Positions 10,393-20,576 of a DNA stretch of 64,000 nt are shown piece after piece; position 1 is the stretch's first letter; the number at the start of each line of letters is the position of its first letter. This DNA is from Mycobacterium gastri. GTDB taxonomy: Bacteria > Actinomycetota > Actinomycetes > Mycobacteriales > Mycobacteriaceae. The notes beneath the pieces were generated by a model. That model saw only the letters and a list, made by a program, of their open reading frames with translations, made no database searches and was not told the DNA's origin. The position numbers and the translations under genes are program-made. The stretch lies in the NCBI RefSeq assembly GCF_002102175.1, contig NZ_LQOX01000068.1:24294-88293 (forward strand), written 5' to 3'.

Positions 10393-12113
10393 TGGTGCGG
10401 TTGACCCGGGAGCGCTACGCGCAACTGTACGGTCCTACCACCGGTGACCGGATCAGACTGGCCGACACCGATCTACTGGTCGAAATCGGCGAAGACCGCT
10501 GCGGTGGGCCGGGACTGGCCGGCGACGAAGCAGTGTTCGGTGGCGGCAAGGTGTTGCGCGAGTCGATGGGTCAGGGCCGCGCGACCCGGGCCGACGGCGC
10601 GCCAGACACCGTCATTACCGGTGCGGTGATTATCGACTATTGGGGAATCGTCAAGGCCGACATAGGAATTCGCGACGGCCGCATCGTCGCGATCGGCAAG
10701 GCGGGCAATCCCGACACCATGTCGGGTGTCCATCCGGACCTGGTCGTCGGACCCTGCACCGAGGTCATCGGCGGCAACGGGCGCATTCTCACCGCCGGCG
10801 CCATCGACTGTCACGTGCACTTGATCTGCCCGCAGCTGATACCCGTAGCGCTCGGCGCCGGTACCACCACCATCATCGGCGGCGGCACCGGGCCCGCCGA
10901 AGGCACCAAGGCCACGACCGTCACCCCCGGGGCATGGCATTTGGCCCGGATGCTGGAATCACTGGACTCGTGGCCGGTGAACTTTGCCCTGCTCGGCAAG
11001 GGAAACACCGTCAGCCACGAGGGGTTGTGGGAGCAATTGCGCGGGGGTGCATCGGGTTTCAAATTGCACGAGGACTGGGGATCCACCCCAGCGGCCATCG
11101 AGGCCTGCCTGACCGTTGCCGATGCCGCCGGGGTTCAGGTGGCGCTGCACACCGACACCCTCAACGAGATGGGATTCGTCGAAAACACCATTGCCGCCAT
11201 TGCCGGCCGTTCGATCCACACCTACCACACCGAGGGCGCCGGCGGCGGCCACGCACCCGACATCATGAGAGTGGCCGGGCAGCCGAATGTGCTGCCCAGC
11301 TCCACCAATCCGACTCGTCCGCACACGGTGAACACCCTCGACGAGCATCTGGACATGCTGATGGTCTGCCATCACCTCAATCCCTCGGTGCCCGAAGATC
11401 TGGCCTTTGCCGAAAGCCGGATCCGCCCGTCCACTATGGCCGCCGAAGATCTGCTGCACGACATGGGGGCAATCTCGATGATCGGCAGCGACTCCCAGGC
11501 CATGGGCCGCATCGGCGAGGTAGTGCTGCGCACCTGGCAGACCGCCCACGTGATGAAGCGCCGTCGCGGCACGCTGCCCGGTGATGGCCGGGCCGACAAC
11601 AACCGGGCACGTCGCTACGTCGCCAAATACACCATCTGCCCGGCCGTCGCGCACGGCATCGACCACGAGGTCGGCTCGATCGAGGTGGGCAAGCTCGCCG
11701 ATCTGGTGCTGTGGGAGCCGGCATTTTTCGGGGTGCGCCCGCACCTGGTGCTCAAGGGCGGTGCGATCGCCTGGGCGGCGATGGGCGACGCCAACGCGTC
11801 GATACCGACGCCGCAACCGGTACTGCCGCGACCGATGTTCGGCGCCGCCCCGGCCACTGCGGCGGCCACGTCCGTGCACTTCGTGGCGCCGGCAGCGATC
11901 GATGCGGGATTGGCCGATCGGCTCGCCATCAACCGCCGGCTGGTTCCGGTGGCCGATGTGCGCGCCGTGGGCAAGGCCGACTTGCCGCTCAACGACGCAC
12001 TGCCCACCATCGAGGTCGATCCCGACACCTTCACCGTGCGTATCGACGGTGAAGTATGGCAGCAGCGACCCGCCACCGAACTTCCCATGGCGCAACGGTA
12101 TTTCCTATTCTAG
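10392..12113 (+). CDS. ureC: Urease alpha (catalytic) subunit
   Basis: A 573-residue amidohydrolase with the full set of urease residues: metal-ligand histidines in [10 protein letters not shown], the carbamylated lysine in [10 protein letters not shown], histidines in [11 protein letters not shown] and [11 protein letters not shown], the mobile-flap cysteine and histidine in [10 protein letters not shown], and the aspartate in [10 protein letters not shown]. Two nickel ions are bound with help from the accessory genes downstream. Length matches M. tuberculosis UreC. Nothing suggests loss of activity. Ammonia made here may serve nitrogen supply and buffering. Confidence 0.98.
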   Translation: MVRLTRERYAQLYGPTTGDRIRLADTDLLVEIGEDRCGGPGLAGDEAVFGGGKVLRESMGQGRATRADGAPDTVITGAVIIDYWGIVKADIGIRDGRIVAIGKAGNPDTMSGVHPDLVVGPCTEVIGGNGRILTAGAIDCHVHLICPQLIPVALGAGTTTIIGGGTGPAEGTKATTVTPGAWHLARMLESLDSWPVNFALLGKGNTVSHEGLWEQLRGGASGFKLHEDWGSTPAAIEACLTVADAAGVQVALHTDTLNEMGFVENTIAAIAGRSIHTYHTEGAGGGHAPDIMRVAGQPNVLPSSTNPTRPHTVNTLDEHLDMLMVCHHLNPSVPEDLAFAESRIRPSTMAAEDLLHDMGAISMIGSDSQAMGRIGEVVLRTWQTAHVMKRRRGTLPGDGRADNNRARRYVAKYTICPAVAHGIDHEVGSIEVGKLADLVLWEPAFFGVRPHLVLKGGAIAWAAMGDANASIPTPQPVLPRPMFGAAPATAAATSVHFVAPAAIDAGLADRLAINRRLVPVADVRAVGKADLPLNDALPTIEVDPDTFTVRIDGEVWQQRPATELPMAQRYFLF

Positions 12114-12144
12114 TAGCCTCTAGTGACCCTCCAGTGACCCTCCG

Positions 12145-12780
12145 GTGACCTCGCTTGCGGTGCTCCTCGCTCTGGCCGACTCGCGGCTGCCCACCGGAGC
12201 GCACGTGCACTCCGGTGGCATCGAAGAGGCCGTCACCAGCGGCCTGGTGACCGATCTGACCACCCTGGAAGCGTTTCTGAGACGACGGATCCGCAGTCAC
12301 GGACTGGTCACGGCGTCGATCGCGGCGGCAGTGCACCGGGGCGAGCTGACGCCGGCGGACGCCGATCACGAAACCGACGCCCGCACACCGGCTCCCGCAG
12401 CCAGAGAGGCTTCACGCAGCCAGGGTCGCGGGCTGGCTCGGTTGGCCAGGACGGTGTGGCCCGAAGCCGGCTGGGACGATCTCGGCCTGCGGCCGCATCT
12501 GGCAGTGGCCGCGGGACGCGTCGGCGCGGTCAGCGGGCTCACCCCGGAACACAACTCACTGCACATCGTCTACATCACCATGACAGGTTCGGCCACCGCC
12601 GCCCAGCGACTGCTGGCACTAGATCCCGCCGACGTCGCAGTCCTGACCTTCCGGCTGTCGCAATTGTGCGAACACACCGCCGCCGAAGCCGCCGCCGGAC
12701 TGGCCGACTTGTCCGATCCGCTGCTCGACATGCTGGCGCAACGTCATGCCGAACGCGAGCGACCTTTGTTCGCCTCCTGA
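12145..12780 (+). CDS. ureF: Urease accessory protein UreF
   Basis: A 211-residue all-helical accessory protein that, with UreD and UreG, forms the complex loading nickel into apo-urease. It starts with GTG, MTSLAVLLALADSRLPTGAH, and ends DMLAQRHAERERPLFAS, matching mycobacterial UreF along its whole length. The start lies in a peculiar region where AGTGACCCTCC is repeated (12122-12143), offering GTG codons in three frames, but only the one at 12145 opens UreF. UreE is absent from the operon, as in M. tuberculosis. Confidence 0.95.
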   Translation: MTSLAVLLALADSRLPTGAHVHSGGIEEAVTSGLVTDLTTLEAFLRRRIRSHGLVTASIAAAVHRGELTPADADHETDARTPAPAAREASRSQGRGLARLARTVWPEAGWDDLGLRPHLAVAAGRVGAVSGLTPEHNSLHIVYITMTGSATAAQRLLALDPADVAVLTFRLSQLCEHTAAEAAAGLADLSDPLLDMLAQRHAERERPLFAS

Positions 12781-12790
12781 AAGGTAAGCA

Positions 12791-13462
12791 GTGTCAACAC
12801 ATTCGCACTCACACGCCCACAACCAACGTCCACGACGGGTCCGTCAACCGGGGGAGCCGTTACGCATCGGCATCGGCGGCCCGGTGGGCTCCGGCAAGAC
12901 CGCGCTTGTGGCGGCGTTGTGCCGGCAGTTGCGCGACGAGCTGTCCCTGGCCGTGCTGACCAACGACATCTACACCACCGAGGACGCCGACTTCCTGCGC
13001 AAGCACGCGGTGCTGCCCGACGACCGGATTGCGGCCGTGCAGACCGGCGGGTGCCCGCACACCGCGATCCGGGACGACATCACCGCGAACCTGGATGCGA
13101 TCGACGACTTGATCGCCGCTCACGATCCGCTTGATCTGATCCTGGTCGAGTCCGGGGGCGACAACCTCACGGCCACCTTTTCTTCTGGCCTGGTGGATGT
13201 GCAGATCTTCGTCGTCGACGTGGCCGGCGGCGACAAGGTGCCGCGCAAGGGCGGACCGGGGGTCACCTACTCGGATCTGTTGGTAGTCAATAAGACTGAC
13301 TTGGCTCCGCTGGTGGGTGCCGACCTGCAGGTCATGTCCCGCGACGCCGACGCGGTGCGCGACGGGCGGCCGACGGTGCTGCAGTCGTTGACCGAGGACC
13401 CGGCCGCCACCGCGGTGCTGGCCTGGGTTCGTACCCAACTGGCAGCGGCTGATGCACTCTGA
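12791..13462 (+). CDS. ureG: Urease accessory GTPase UreG
   Basis: A 223-residue SIMIBI-class GTPase that delivers nickel to urease. The P-loop is [17 protein letters not shown] (about 26-42), the metal-binding CPH is in [14 protein letters not shown], and guanine recognition is NKTD. The N-terminus has a histidine-rich stretch, [10 protein letters not shown], that could bind nickel and partly replace the missing UreE. Start GTG at 12791, ten bases after ureF. It overlaps ureD by eleven bases. Confidence 0.96.
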   Translation: MSTHSHSHAHNQRPRRVRQPGEPLRIGIGGPVGSGKTALVAALCRQLRDELSLAVLTNDIYTTEDADFLRKHAVLPDDRIAAVQTGGCPHTAIRDDITANLDAIDDLIAAHDPLDLILVESGGDNLTATFSSGLVDVQIFVVDVAGGDKVPRKGGPGVTYSDLLVVNKTDLAPLVGADLQVMSRDADAVRDGRPTVLQSLTEDPAATAVLAWVRTQLAAADAL

Positions 13463-14186
13463 GGTCCTGCTGGTCGCATCCCGGAACCGGTTGCCGCGCA
13501 TCCAATCCCGCGGTGGTATCACGGCTCGTTGCACCGCGCCCGACACCGTGTACCTGGTGTCGGCGGCGGCAAACCCGCTCGGCGGCGACATCGTCGACAT
13601 CCGGGTGGTCGTCGAACAGGGCGCCCGGTTGCGGCTGCGCAGCGCAGCCGGCACGGTGGTGTTGCCCGGCGCCGAAACACCGACATCCCAAGCCCATTGG
13701 GATATCGAGGTGACCGGCGACCTGGATGTGGATCTGGAGCCGACGGTCGTCGCCGCCGCGGCCCGGCACCTGTCGATCGTTGTCCTGCGGCTGCACGACG
13801 GTGGCCGGGTCCGCTTCCGCGAACGCGTTCAGATCGGTAGATACGGTGAAAGCCAAGGGTTTTGGACAGGCTCGCTGCGCGCCGACCGGGATGGCCTCCC
13901 GATGCTGCGACACCGGGTGGAATTGGGCGCCGGATCGCTGGCCGATGACGTCATCTCGGCGCCACGGGCGACCATCAACGAGCTGCGTTATCCGGCAACG
14001 CCATTGGCTGCCGACATCCCCGGTGCGTCGATCATCTTGACGTTGGCCGGCGGCGGGACGCTGAGCACCTGGCAGGGTGACCGGTTACCGGTCAGCTTGC
14101 CCGCCGGGCCGCCGGGCGATGCGCCTCGGCCGCCAGAACCGCCAGCTGCTCGAGCCGGGTGCGGGCGAAGGCCTGCTGTTCGGTGA
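13452..14186 (+). CDS. ureD: Urease accessory protein UreD (UreH), with C-terminal extension
   Basis: A 244-residue scaffold for urease maturation. It begins inside the ureG end (13452-13462) and runs through family motifs such as [17 protein letters not shown] and [14 protein letters not shown]. The recognisable UreD fold ends near [13 protein letters not shown], about residue 210. A further 30-odd Pro/Arg-rich residues are encoded on DNA that is antisense to the 3' end of ndh. This tail is probably not conserved and reflects loss of the original stop; the 95-base tail-to-tail overlap with ndh is unusual. Confidence 0.9.
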   Translation: MHSEVLLVASRNRLPRIQSRGGITARCTAPDTVYLVSAAANPLGGDIVDIRVVVEQGARLRLRSAAGTVVLPGAETPTSQAHWDIEVTGDLDVDLEPTVVAAAARHLSIVVLRLHDGGRVRFRERVQIGRYGESQGFWTGSLRADRDGLPMLRHRVELGAGSLADDVISAPRATINELRYPATPLAADIPGASIILTLAGGGTLSTWQGDRLPVSLPAGPPGDAPRPPEPPAARAGCGRRPAVR

Positions 14187-15477
14187 TGGTCAGCTGGCCC
14201 CGCCGAGTGCTAAGGAAGGTCACAGTCCAGGACAGCAGCGTACTGACCTTGGTCTTGAACCCGACCAGGTAGACCAAGTGCAACACCAGCCAGGCGAACC
14301 AGGCGATGAGGCCGCTGAATTCCACCGGACCGACCTTGGCCACCGCGGAAAACCGCGACACCGTTGCCATGGATCCCTTGTCGAAGTACTGGAAGGGTTC
14401 ACGCTGTGTCGGGTCGGCCCCGGCGAGTTCGGCTTTGATAGTGCCGGCGGCGTACTTGGCGCCCTGGATGGCGCCCTGCGCCACCCCGGGCACGCCCTCC
14501 ACGGCCGCCATGTCGCCGATGACGAACACGTTGGGGTGTCCGGGGATCGTCAGATCCGGCAGCACCTTGACCCGGCCGGCCCGGTCGAGTTCTGCCGACG
14601 ACTGCTCCGCGAGATCGTGGCCCAGCGCGCTGGCCGAGACCCCGGCGGACCACACCTTGCACTGCGACTCGATGCGCCGGATGGTGCCGTCGGAGTCTTT
14701 GACGGTGATGCCGTTGCGGTCAACGTCGGTGACCATGGCACCCAGCTGGATCTCAACGCCCATCTTTTCCAGCCGGGCGGCCGCGCGCTGACCGAGCTTT
14801 TCGCCGAATGGCGGCAGCACGGCCGGGGCGGCGTCGAGCAGGATCACCCGGGCCCTGGTCGAGTCGATGTGCCGGAATGAGCCCTTCAACGTGTGGCTGG
14901 CCAATTCAGCGATCTGCCCCGCCATTTCGACACCGGTGGGGCCGGCGCCGATGACGGTGAACGTCAGCAGCTTGGCCCGTCGTTCCGGATCGCGGGACCG
15001 TTCGGCCTGTTCGAACGCGCTTAAGATCCGTCCCCGCACCTCGAGTGCGTCATCGATGGATTTCATGCCCGGCGCGAACTCGGCGAAGTGGTCGTTGCCG
15101 AAGTAGGACTGGCCGGCCCCGGCGGCGACGATCAGGCTGTCGTACGGGGTTTCGTAGGTGTGGCCGAGCAGGTCGGACACGACGAACTGACCGGCCAGAT
15201 CGATATGCGTGACGTCACCCAGCAGCACCTGTACGTTGCGCTGCCGGCGCAGCACGACCCGAGTGGGCGGCGCGATGTCGCCTTCGGACACGATGCCCGT
15301 CGCGACCTGGTAGAGCAGCGGCTGGAACAGGTGGTGAGTGGTGCGGGCGATCAACTTGATGTCGACGTCGGCACGCTTGAGCTTCTTTGCCGCGTTGAGG
15401 CCGCCGAAGCCAGATCCGATGATGACGACTCGATGCCGACGACGTGTTTCAGCTGTGGGATCTGGCTGAGGGCTCAT
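14092..15477 (-). CDS. ndh: Type II NADH dehydrogenase
   Basis: A 461-residue membrane-associated flavoprotein that passes electrons from NADH to menaquinone without proton pumping. The FAD-binding motif is VVIIGSGFGGLNAAKKLKR (about 17-35), the NADH site TVIGAGPTGVEMAGQIAEL (about 175-193), and the second FAD contact is VFVIGDMAAVEGVPGVAQGA. The quinone region holds LFQPLLYQVATG. A hydrophobic segment near 385-405 (GLIAWFAWLVLHLVYLVGF) fits the membrane anchor. It is convergent with, and overlaps, ureD. It closely matches M. tuberculosis Ndh (463 residues). Confidence 0.96.
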   Translation of the reverse strand: MSPQPDPTAETRRRHRVVIIGSGFGGLNAAKKLKRADVDIKLIARTTHHLFQPLLYQVATGIVSEGDIAPPTRVVLRRQRNVQVLLGDVTHIDLAGQFVVSDLLGHTYETPYDSLIVAAGAGQSYFGNDHFAEFAPGMKSIDDALEVRGRILSAFEQAERSRDPERRAKLLTFTVIGAGPTGVEMAGQIAELASHTLKGSFRHIDSTRARVILLDAAPAVLPPFGEKLGQRAAARLEKMGVEIQLGAMVTDVDRNGITVKDSDGTIRRIESQCKVWSAGVSASALGHDLAEQSSAELDRAGRVKVLPDLTIPGHPNVFVIGDMAAVEGVPGVAQGAIQGAKYAAGTIKAELAGADPTQREPFQYFDKGSMATVSRFSAVAKVGPVEFSGLIAWFAWLVLHLVYLVGFKTKVSTLLSWTVTFLSTRRGQLTITEQQAFARTRLEQLAVLAAEAHRPAARRAS

Positions 15478-15600
15478 GCTCCGCTACTCCTGAGGGCTCT
15501 CCTTGACCGGCGAACGGCAGTTAGCTACTACGGTAGCCAAGCCGGGCGCTGAATACCCGGGTGCGAGCGTGTGTAATCAACCACACCGCCACCTGCCAGG

Positions 15601-16524
15601 CTATACACCGAGCAGCGGGCGCAGGGTTTCGGCGGCTGCGGTGATCAGGCCGGGGCTGTGTCCGTGCGCGGACAGGTTGATGATCAGACCGTCGACACCG
15701 GCGTCGAGCACCTTGGCTTGCACTTGGTCGGCGATCTGCGCCGGGCTCCCGATCACCATGCGTCGGCTGGTCTCCGCCGGCAGTTGATCCGGCTTGGCCT
15801 TCTCGTCGATCACCACGGTCAACATCAGACTGGTCTCCAAGGTCGAGGGGTCTCGGACGGCTTCCTCGCAGCGCGCTGCGACGGCGTCCATCTTGCGGGG
15901 CAATTCGTCGAGCGCCGCAACGATGTTGAGATGGTCGGCGTACCGGGCCGCGATTGCGAAGGTCTTCTTTTCGCCACCACCGCCGATCAGGATCGGGACG
16001 CGGTCACGGTAACGCGGCTCGGCCATAGCCGATTCGGTGGTGTACCACTTTCCCGAGAAGGTCGGCCGCTCGCCTTTGATCATCGGGTCGAGAATCTGCA
16101 GCGCCTCCTCGAGCCGCTGGAATCGATCGGTGAAGGTGCCGAACTCGAATCCGAGCTGGCGGTGCTCGAGTTCAAACCAGCCGGCGCCGATGCCGAGAAT
16201 CGCCCGGCCGGCACTGACCACGTCCAGTGTGGCGATGATCTTGGCCAGCAAGGCCGGGTTGCGGTAGGTATTGCCGGTCACCAAGGTGCCAAGTTGCAGC
16301 CGCTCGGTCGCGGTGGCCAGCGCGCCCAGGGCGGTGTACGCCTCCAACATGGGCTGGTCGGGCGTCCCGAGCATGGGCAGCTGATAAAAGTGGTCCATCA
16401 GGAACAACGAGTCGTAGCCGGCAGCTTCGGCCTCGCGCGCTTGGGCGATGACTGACGGAAACAGCTTTTCGACGCCGGTGCCGTAGGAGAAGTTAGGGAT
16501 CTGAAAGCCGAGCCTGATAGCCAC
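15601..16524 (-). CDS. LLM-class F420-dependent oxidoreductase (Rv1855c-like)
   Basis: A 307-residue luciferase-like TIM barrel, GTG start. It begins MAIRLGFQIPNFSYGTGVEK and contains LFLMDHFYQ, LGTLVTGNTYRNPALLAKI and GRAILGIGAGWFELEHRQLG, typical of mycobacterial F420-binding members. Predicted to carry out a hydride transfer with coenzyme F420H2; substrate unknown. It lies 123 bases after ndh in the same direction and only 40 bases downstream of the SDR gene, so it may be cotranscribed with the latter. Confidence 0.85.
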   Translation of the reverse strand: MAIRLGFQIPNFSYGTGVEKLFPSVIAQAREAEAAGYDSLFLMDHFYQLPMLGTPDQPMLEAYTALGALATATERLQLGTLVTGNTYRNPALLAKIIATLDVVSAGRAILGIGAGWFELEHRQLGFEFGTFTDRFQRLEEALQILDPMIKGERPTFSGKWYTTESAMAEPRYRDRVPILIGGGGEKKTFAIAARYADHLNIVAALDELPRKMDAVAARCEEAVRDPSTLETSLMLTVVIDEKAKPDQLPAETSRRMVIGSPAQIADQVQAKVLDAGVDGLIINLSAHGHSPGLITAAAETLRPLLGV

Positions 16525-16564
16525 GGCATCTACCGTAGCGATCGGCGTGGGTAACCCAACAGAG

Positions 16565-17242
16565 TCAGGCGAAGTGCGCCAGCGCGCCGTGGCTCACGTG
16601 CAGTGTCTGGCCGGTGATGTGGCGTGCCGCGGGGGTGGTCAGAAACAGCGCCAACCGGGCGATCTCGGCCGCAACAGGAGCCGGTGTGCGGGAAAGGCCT
16701 TCATATCCGGGCTGGATACTGCGGCCGCACGCTACGGCGTTGACGGTGATGCCGCGGGTGCCGTAAACCTCGGCCTGCCCCGCGACCCAATTCGAGAGGG
16801 CGGCTTTGACCGCTGCGTCGGCGCTGCCTGCGGGCGGGTTTTCCGCCACGACGCCGATGATGGAACCACCGGAGCGCAGATGGTCGCCCACACATTGCAC
16901 GGTCAATACCGCCGAGAGCACCGTCGCATCGAGCGCGTTGCGCCACGCGGCGGCGGTGTCGGACAGCGAGTAGGTCCGTGGATCACCGGCCTCCCAGGAC
17001 TGCGCCGGCACGTTGACGATGGTGTCCAGGTGATGGGGGAACAAGCTGCGGACCTCGGTCAGGCTCGCCGGGTTGGTGGTGTCGCAGGCGATGGCGTCCA
17101 CATCGAGTTCCTTGGCGACAACCTCCAGGTCGTCTCGTCGGGCACCGACCAGCGTCACTTTGTGACCGTCGTCGCGAAAGCCCGCGGCAACCGTACGCCC
17201 CAGATCCGTGTCGCCGCCGGTGACCAGCACCTCCACTGCCAT
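16565..17242 (-). CDS. Atypical short-chain dehydrogenase (Rv1856c-like)
   Basis: A 225-residue SDR-fold protein. The nucleotide site VTGGDTDLGRTVAAGF at the N-terminus is a loose TGxxxGxG form. At the active site the lysine of GSADAAVKAALSNWV is kept, but the tyrosine four residues before it is replaced by Asp, so normal SDR catalysis is doubtful. The start at 17242 follows a GAGGAGG site and gives the same length as M. tuberculosis Rv1856c. It is upstream of the LLM gene in the same direction. Confidence 0.85.
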   Translation of the reverse strand: MAVEVLVTGGDTDLGRTVAAGFRDDGHKVTLVGARRDDLEVVAKELDVDAIACDTTNPASLTEVRSLFPHHLDTIVNVPAQSWEAGDPRTYSLSDTAAAWRNALDATVLSAVLTVQCVGDHLRSGGSIIGVVAENPPAGSADAAVKAALSNWVAGQAEVYGTRGITVNAVACGRSIQPGYEGLSRTPAPVAAEIARLALFLTTPAARHITGQTLHVSHGALAHFA

Positions 17243-17477
17243 GACCTCCTCGTGTTCACCATTGAACCCAGACCTTGGAAGTTCACCCGCCACAGGATCC
17301 TTGCCTGGGATCTCGGCATGTTGTGGCCTCAATCGCGGTACATGTTACTGGACAGTAGCTATTCGGCGAAACTCCGCGCCGCTACGACGCGCAGACGAGT
17401 TTCATAACTGTTGAGGCCTGTTCGGGAGCGCTTTTGGCCGGCGGTGGTTGATGGGCTCCGGCTGCTACGTTTGACCA

Positions 17478-18257
17478 ATGCGCCGGATCGGGGCCCTGGG
17501 CGGTCGGGTATCGAGGCTGCTGATCTGGGGGCTGGTCGCGAGCGTGGTGGCGTGTAGTTCGCACGCACAACTGGCCCCGGGCCCGCGATCGATAGTGGTG
17601 TTCGCCGCGGCATCGCTGAAGTCCGCGTTCACGCGGATCGGTGAGCAGTTCAGGAAAGACTACCCCGGCGTTGGAGTCGACTTCGACTTCGCCGGTTCCT
17701 CTGAGTTGGCGACACAACTGACCCAGGGTGCGACGGCCGACGTCTTCGCCTCAGCAGACACCGCCCAGATGGACACCGTCGTCAAGGCCGGCTTGGTGGC
17801 CGCAGATCCGGCCAACTTTGCATCCAACACGCTGGTCATCGTCACCGCGCCGGGAAATCCGAAGCGGATCGGATCATTCGCTGACCTGGCCGGGCCGGGA
17901 CTCAGCGTGGTGATCTGCCACCAGCCGGTGCCTTGTGGATCGGCCACCCGGCGCATCGAGAACGCCACCGGTATCCAGCTGCGGCCGGTCAGCGAAGAAC
18001 TCAGCGTGACCGACGTTCTCAACAAGGTCGCGACCGGACAGGCCGATGCCGGGCTGGTCTATGTCACCGACGCAATGAGTTCCGGCGATAAGGTGGCGAC
18101 GGTCAAGTTTCCCGAGGCCAGTGGCGCGGTGAACGTGTATCCCATCGCGGTGTTGAGAAAGGCGCCCCAGCCTGAGCTGGCCCGGAGGTTCGTGGCCCTG
18201 GTGACGGCCGAGACAGGGCGACAGATCCTGGATCGGTCGGGATTCGCCGGGCCCTGA
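17478..18257 (+). CDS. modA: Molybdate-binding lipoprotein
   Basis: The 259-residue periplasmic-type binding protein of the molybdate importer. A signal peptide ends in the lipobox VVAC (cysteine near 26), so it is membrane-anchored. Family motifs SIVVFAAASLKSAFTRIGEQF, FDFAGSSELATQLTQGA and ADVFASADTAQMD carry the oxyanion-binding serines. It begins modABC. modB follows after nine bases, so the two are coupled. Confidence 0.93.
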   Translation: MRRIGALGGRVSRLLIWGLVASVVACSSHAQLAPGPRSIVVFAAASLKSAFTRIGEQFRKDYPGVGVDFDFAGSSELATQLTQGATADVFASADTAQMDTVVKAGLVAADPANFASNTLVIVTAPGNPKRIGSFADLAGPGLSVVICHQPVPCGSATRRIENATGIQLRPVSEELSVTDVLNKVATGQADAGLVYVTDAMSSGDKVATVKFPEASGAVNVYPIAVLRKAPQPELARRFVALVTAETGRQILDRSGFAGP

Positions 18258-18266
18258 CGAGCTGCT

Positions 18267-19061
18267 GTGCGCCGGCCTGCCGATCTGCCCCGCTGGGTTT
18301 ACGTCCCCGCCGCCGCGGGGACGCTCTTCGTGGTACTACCACTGATTGCGATTGCCCTCAAAGTCGATTGGCCCAACTTCTGGTCGCTGATCGCCAGCAC
18401 CTCCTCAAAGACAGCACTGGTCCTGAGCCTGAAGACCGCCACGGCCAGCACGATGGTGTGCGTTCTGCTGGGAGTGCCGATGGCGCTGGTGCTGGCCCGC
18501 AGCCGGGCGCGGCTGGTGCGGTTGCTGCGGCCGCTGATCCTGCTGCCCCTCGTGCTGCCGCCAGTGGTGGGGGGTATCGCGCTGCTGTACGCGTTCGGCC
18601 GGCTCGGCTTGATCGGGCACTACCTGGAGGCGGCCGGCATCAAGATCGCGTTCAGCACGACGGCGGTGGTGCTGGCGCAGACCTTCGTCTCGCTGCCGTT
18701 CCTGGTGATATCCCTGGAGGGGGCGGCCCAAACCGCGGGAGCCGATTACGAGGTTGTCGCTGCCACACTCGGAGCCCGGCCGAGCACGATCTGGTGGCGG
18801 GTCACCCTGCCGCTGTTGCTGCCCGGCGTGGCGTCCGGAGCCGTGCTGGCATTCGCCCGGTCGCTGGGCGAATTCGGCGCAACCTTGACGTTCGCCGGTT
18901 CCCGGCAAGGAGTCACCCGCACCCTTCCGCTGGAGATCTACCTGCAGCGGGTCAACGATCCGGACGCTGCGGTGGCATTGTCGCTGCTTCTGGTAGCGGT
19001 GGCGGCGCTGGTCGTGCTCGGTCTGGGCGCCCGACGGCTGACCGGGACGGACACCAGGTGA
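18267..19061 (+). CDS. modB: Molybdate ABC transporter permease
   Basis: A 264-residue inner-membrane permease with five or six hydrophobic helices. The cytoplasmic EAA loop that docks the ATPase is [27 protein letters not shown] in parts near 155-180, followed by [13 protein letters not shown], a ModB hallmark. GTG start at 18267. Downstream the operon is interrupted by a 340-base insert before modC, so transcript continuity is uncertain. Confidence 0.93.
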   Translation: MRRPADLPRWVYVPAAAGTLFVVLPLIAIALKVDWPNFWSLIASTSSKTALVLSLKTATASTMVCVLLGVPMALVLARSRARLVRLLRPLILLPLVLPPVVGGIALLYAFGRLGLIGHYLEAAGIKIAFSTTAVVLAQTFVSLPFLVISLEGAAQTAGADYEVVAATLGARPSTIWWRVTLPLLLPGVASGAVLAFARSLGEFGATLTFAGSRQGVTRTLPLEIYLQRVNDPDAAVALSLLLVAVAALVVLGLGARRLTGTDTR

Positions 19062-19401
19062 CGGCCGGGCGAACCGACCCCGAGCTTGCCGTGGGAACCG
19101 TTACAGCCGCCTAGCGTTGGGCGCGAAATGCGGCAATTGCGCTGCCGAAGTTCGATCATCGACCCTAAATACGACTGTTAAAACAAAGGCTAGGGCTGTG
19201 ATCAGCCAACCAACCGCAGCTGCTACGGCACGCCAGGGAAACTGCCCACTGAACAGTGGGTGCTGCTTCGCGTGCTATCCGGGAATTGAAATCGTCGCCT
19301 AAGGTGTGAGCCATGCCTGGCAGCGGGGTGGGTTGACGGTGCTCGCAGTGTCAGTTCTGGGAGTCGGCGGGTAGCACGCACCTAACGCAAGGTAGCCGGA
19401 C
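19062..19401. other. 340-base insert between modB and modC
   Basis: No convincing gene is present. A short frame at 19117-19302 (61 codons) has five cysteines but no known relatives that I recognise. Around 19155-19200 the DNA is clearly richer in A and T than its neighbours. At 19245-19260 there is a perfect 16-bp palindrome, CCCACTGAACAGTGGG. In related genomes modB and modC are, as far as I recall, adjacent, so this looks like inserted DNA or a new regulatory segment with its own promoter for modC. Confidence 0.5.
19245..19260. repeat. 16-bp palindrome between modB and modC
   Basis: CCCACTG AA CAGTGGG has perfect 7-bp arms and a 2-base centre, better suited to protein binding than to a terminator hairpin. 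The regulator is unknown. Confidence 0.4.
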
Positions 19402-20499
19402 ATGAGCGGGTTGCAGCTTCACGCCGTCGTGACGGACCGCGGTCTAGACGTGGAATTCGTCGTCTCGGCGGGCGAGGTGCTGGCCATACTCGGCCCCAAT
19501 GGTGCCGGCAAATCCACCGCACTTCATGTCATTGCCGGGCTGGTTCGCCCCGACCCGGGACTGGTGCGCGTCGGAGACCGGGTGTTGACCGACACCGCGG
19601 CCGGGGTCGAGGTGGCGACACACGACCGCCGGGTGGGGCTGCTCCTCCAGGAACCGCTGCTGTTTCCGCACCTGAGCGTGGCCGCCAACGTGGTATTCGG
19701 ACCGCTCAGCCGTCGCGGGATGTTCCGGTTCGCCCGCTCCAGGCGCAGGGAGTCGGCGCTGCGCTGGTTGAGTGAGGTGGACGCCGTGCAATTCGCTGAC
19801 AGCAAGCCGCGGCAGCTATCCGGGGGTCAGGCCCAGCGGGTGGCCATTGCGCGCGCACTGGCGGCTGAACCTGATGTGCTGCTGCTCGACGAGCCGCTGA
19901 CCGGGCTGGATGTGACTGCGGCCGCGGCGATCCGGGCGGTGCTGCGGGGCGTGGTTGCCGACACCGGCTGCGCCGTGGTGCTGATAACCCACAACCTGCT
20001 GGATGTATTTGCGCTGGCGGATCGGGTGATGGTGGTCGAGTCCGGGAAGATCTCCGAGATCGGTCCGGTGGCCGAGGTGCTTGCCGCGCCCCGAAGCCAT
20101 TTCGGGGCCCGCATCGCGGGCATCAACCTGGTCAGCGGGACCATTGGCGGCGACGGCGCCCTGCACAGCCCGAGCGGCGCTGCTTGGCATGGGATCGCGG
20201 CCCAGGATCTCACCAGCGGCCAGGACGCCGTCGCGGTGTTCGCGCCGACAGCGGTAGCCGTGCACCTGGAACGGCCGCATGGCAGCCCCCGCAACACCGT
20301 CGAAGTGATGGTGACGGAGTTGCAGACTCGCGGTTCCGGGGTCTTGGTGCGTGGTCCGGATCAGCCAAACGGCGCCCCGGGGCTGGCCGCCAGCATCACC
20401 GCCGATGCCGCGGCGGAGTTGCGGCTGACGCCCGGGACGCCCGTGTGGTACAGCATCAAGGCGCATGAAGTTGCGCTGCACCCGGCGGCTCGCCGATAG
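19402..20499 (+). CDS. modC: Molybdate ABC transporter ATPase
   Basis: A 365-residue ATP-binding subunit. Walker [10 protein letters not shown] (about 33-41), Q-loop [14 protein letters not shown], signature [15 protein letters not shown], Walker [14 protein letters not shown] and switch histidine in VLITHNLLD are all present. The C-terminal 100 or so residues form a molybdate-binding TOBE-like domain ([19 protein letters not shown]). It supplies energy to ModAB. It is cut off from modB by 340 bases and is followed by apa after 77 bases. Confidence 0.93.
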   Translation: MSGLQLHAVVTDRGLDVEFVVSAGEVLAILGPNGAGKSTALHVIAGLVRPDPGLVRVGDRVLTDTAAGVEVATHDRRVGLLLQEPLLFPHLSVAANVVFGPLSRRGMFRFARSRRRESALRWLSEVDAVQFADSKPRQLSGGQAQRVAIARALAAEPDVLLLDEPLTGLDVTAAAAIRAVLRGVVADTGCAVVLITHNLLDVFALADRVMVVESGKISEIGPVAEVLAAPRSHFGARIAGINLVSGTIGGDGALHSPSGAAWHGIAAQDLTSGQDAVAVFAPTAVAVHLERPHGSPRNTVEVMVTELQTRGSGVLVRGPDQPNGAPGLAASITADAAAELRLTPGTPVWYSIKAHEVALHPAARR

Positions 20500-20576
20500 G
20501 AGCTGCCGATGACGAACAGCGTCGACACCGGCAGGCCATCCTTGCTTCACAGCGACAACACGGTAGGTTCGTCGCC

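Noticed and set aside
12811..12834. Histidine codon cluster as a separate histidine-rich peptide
   Set aside because: It belongs to the UreG N-terminus in frame; such His-rich starts are common in UreG.
19117..19302. 61-codon ORF with five cysteines between modB and modC
   Set aside because: No ribosome site or known family; the cysteines are not in a metal-binding pattern I can name. Kept as part of the insert only.
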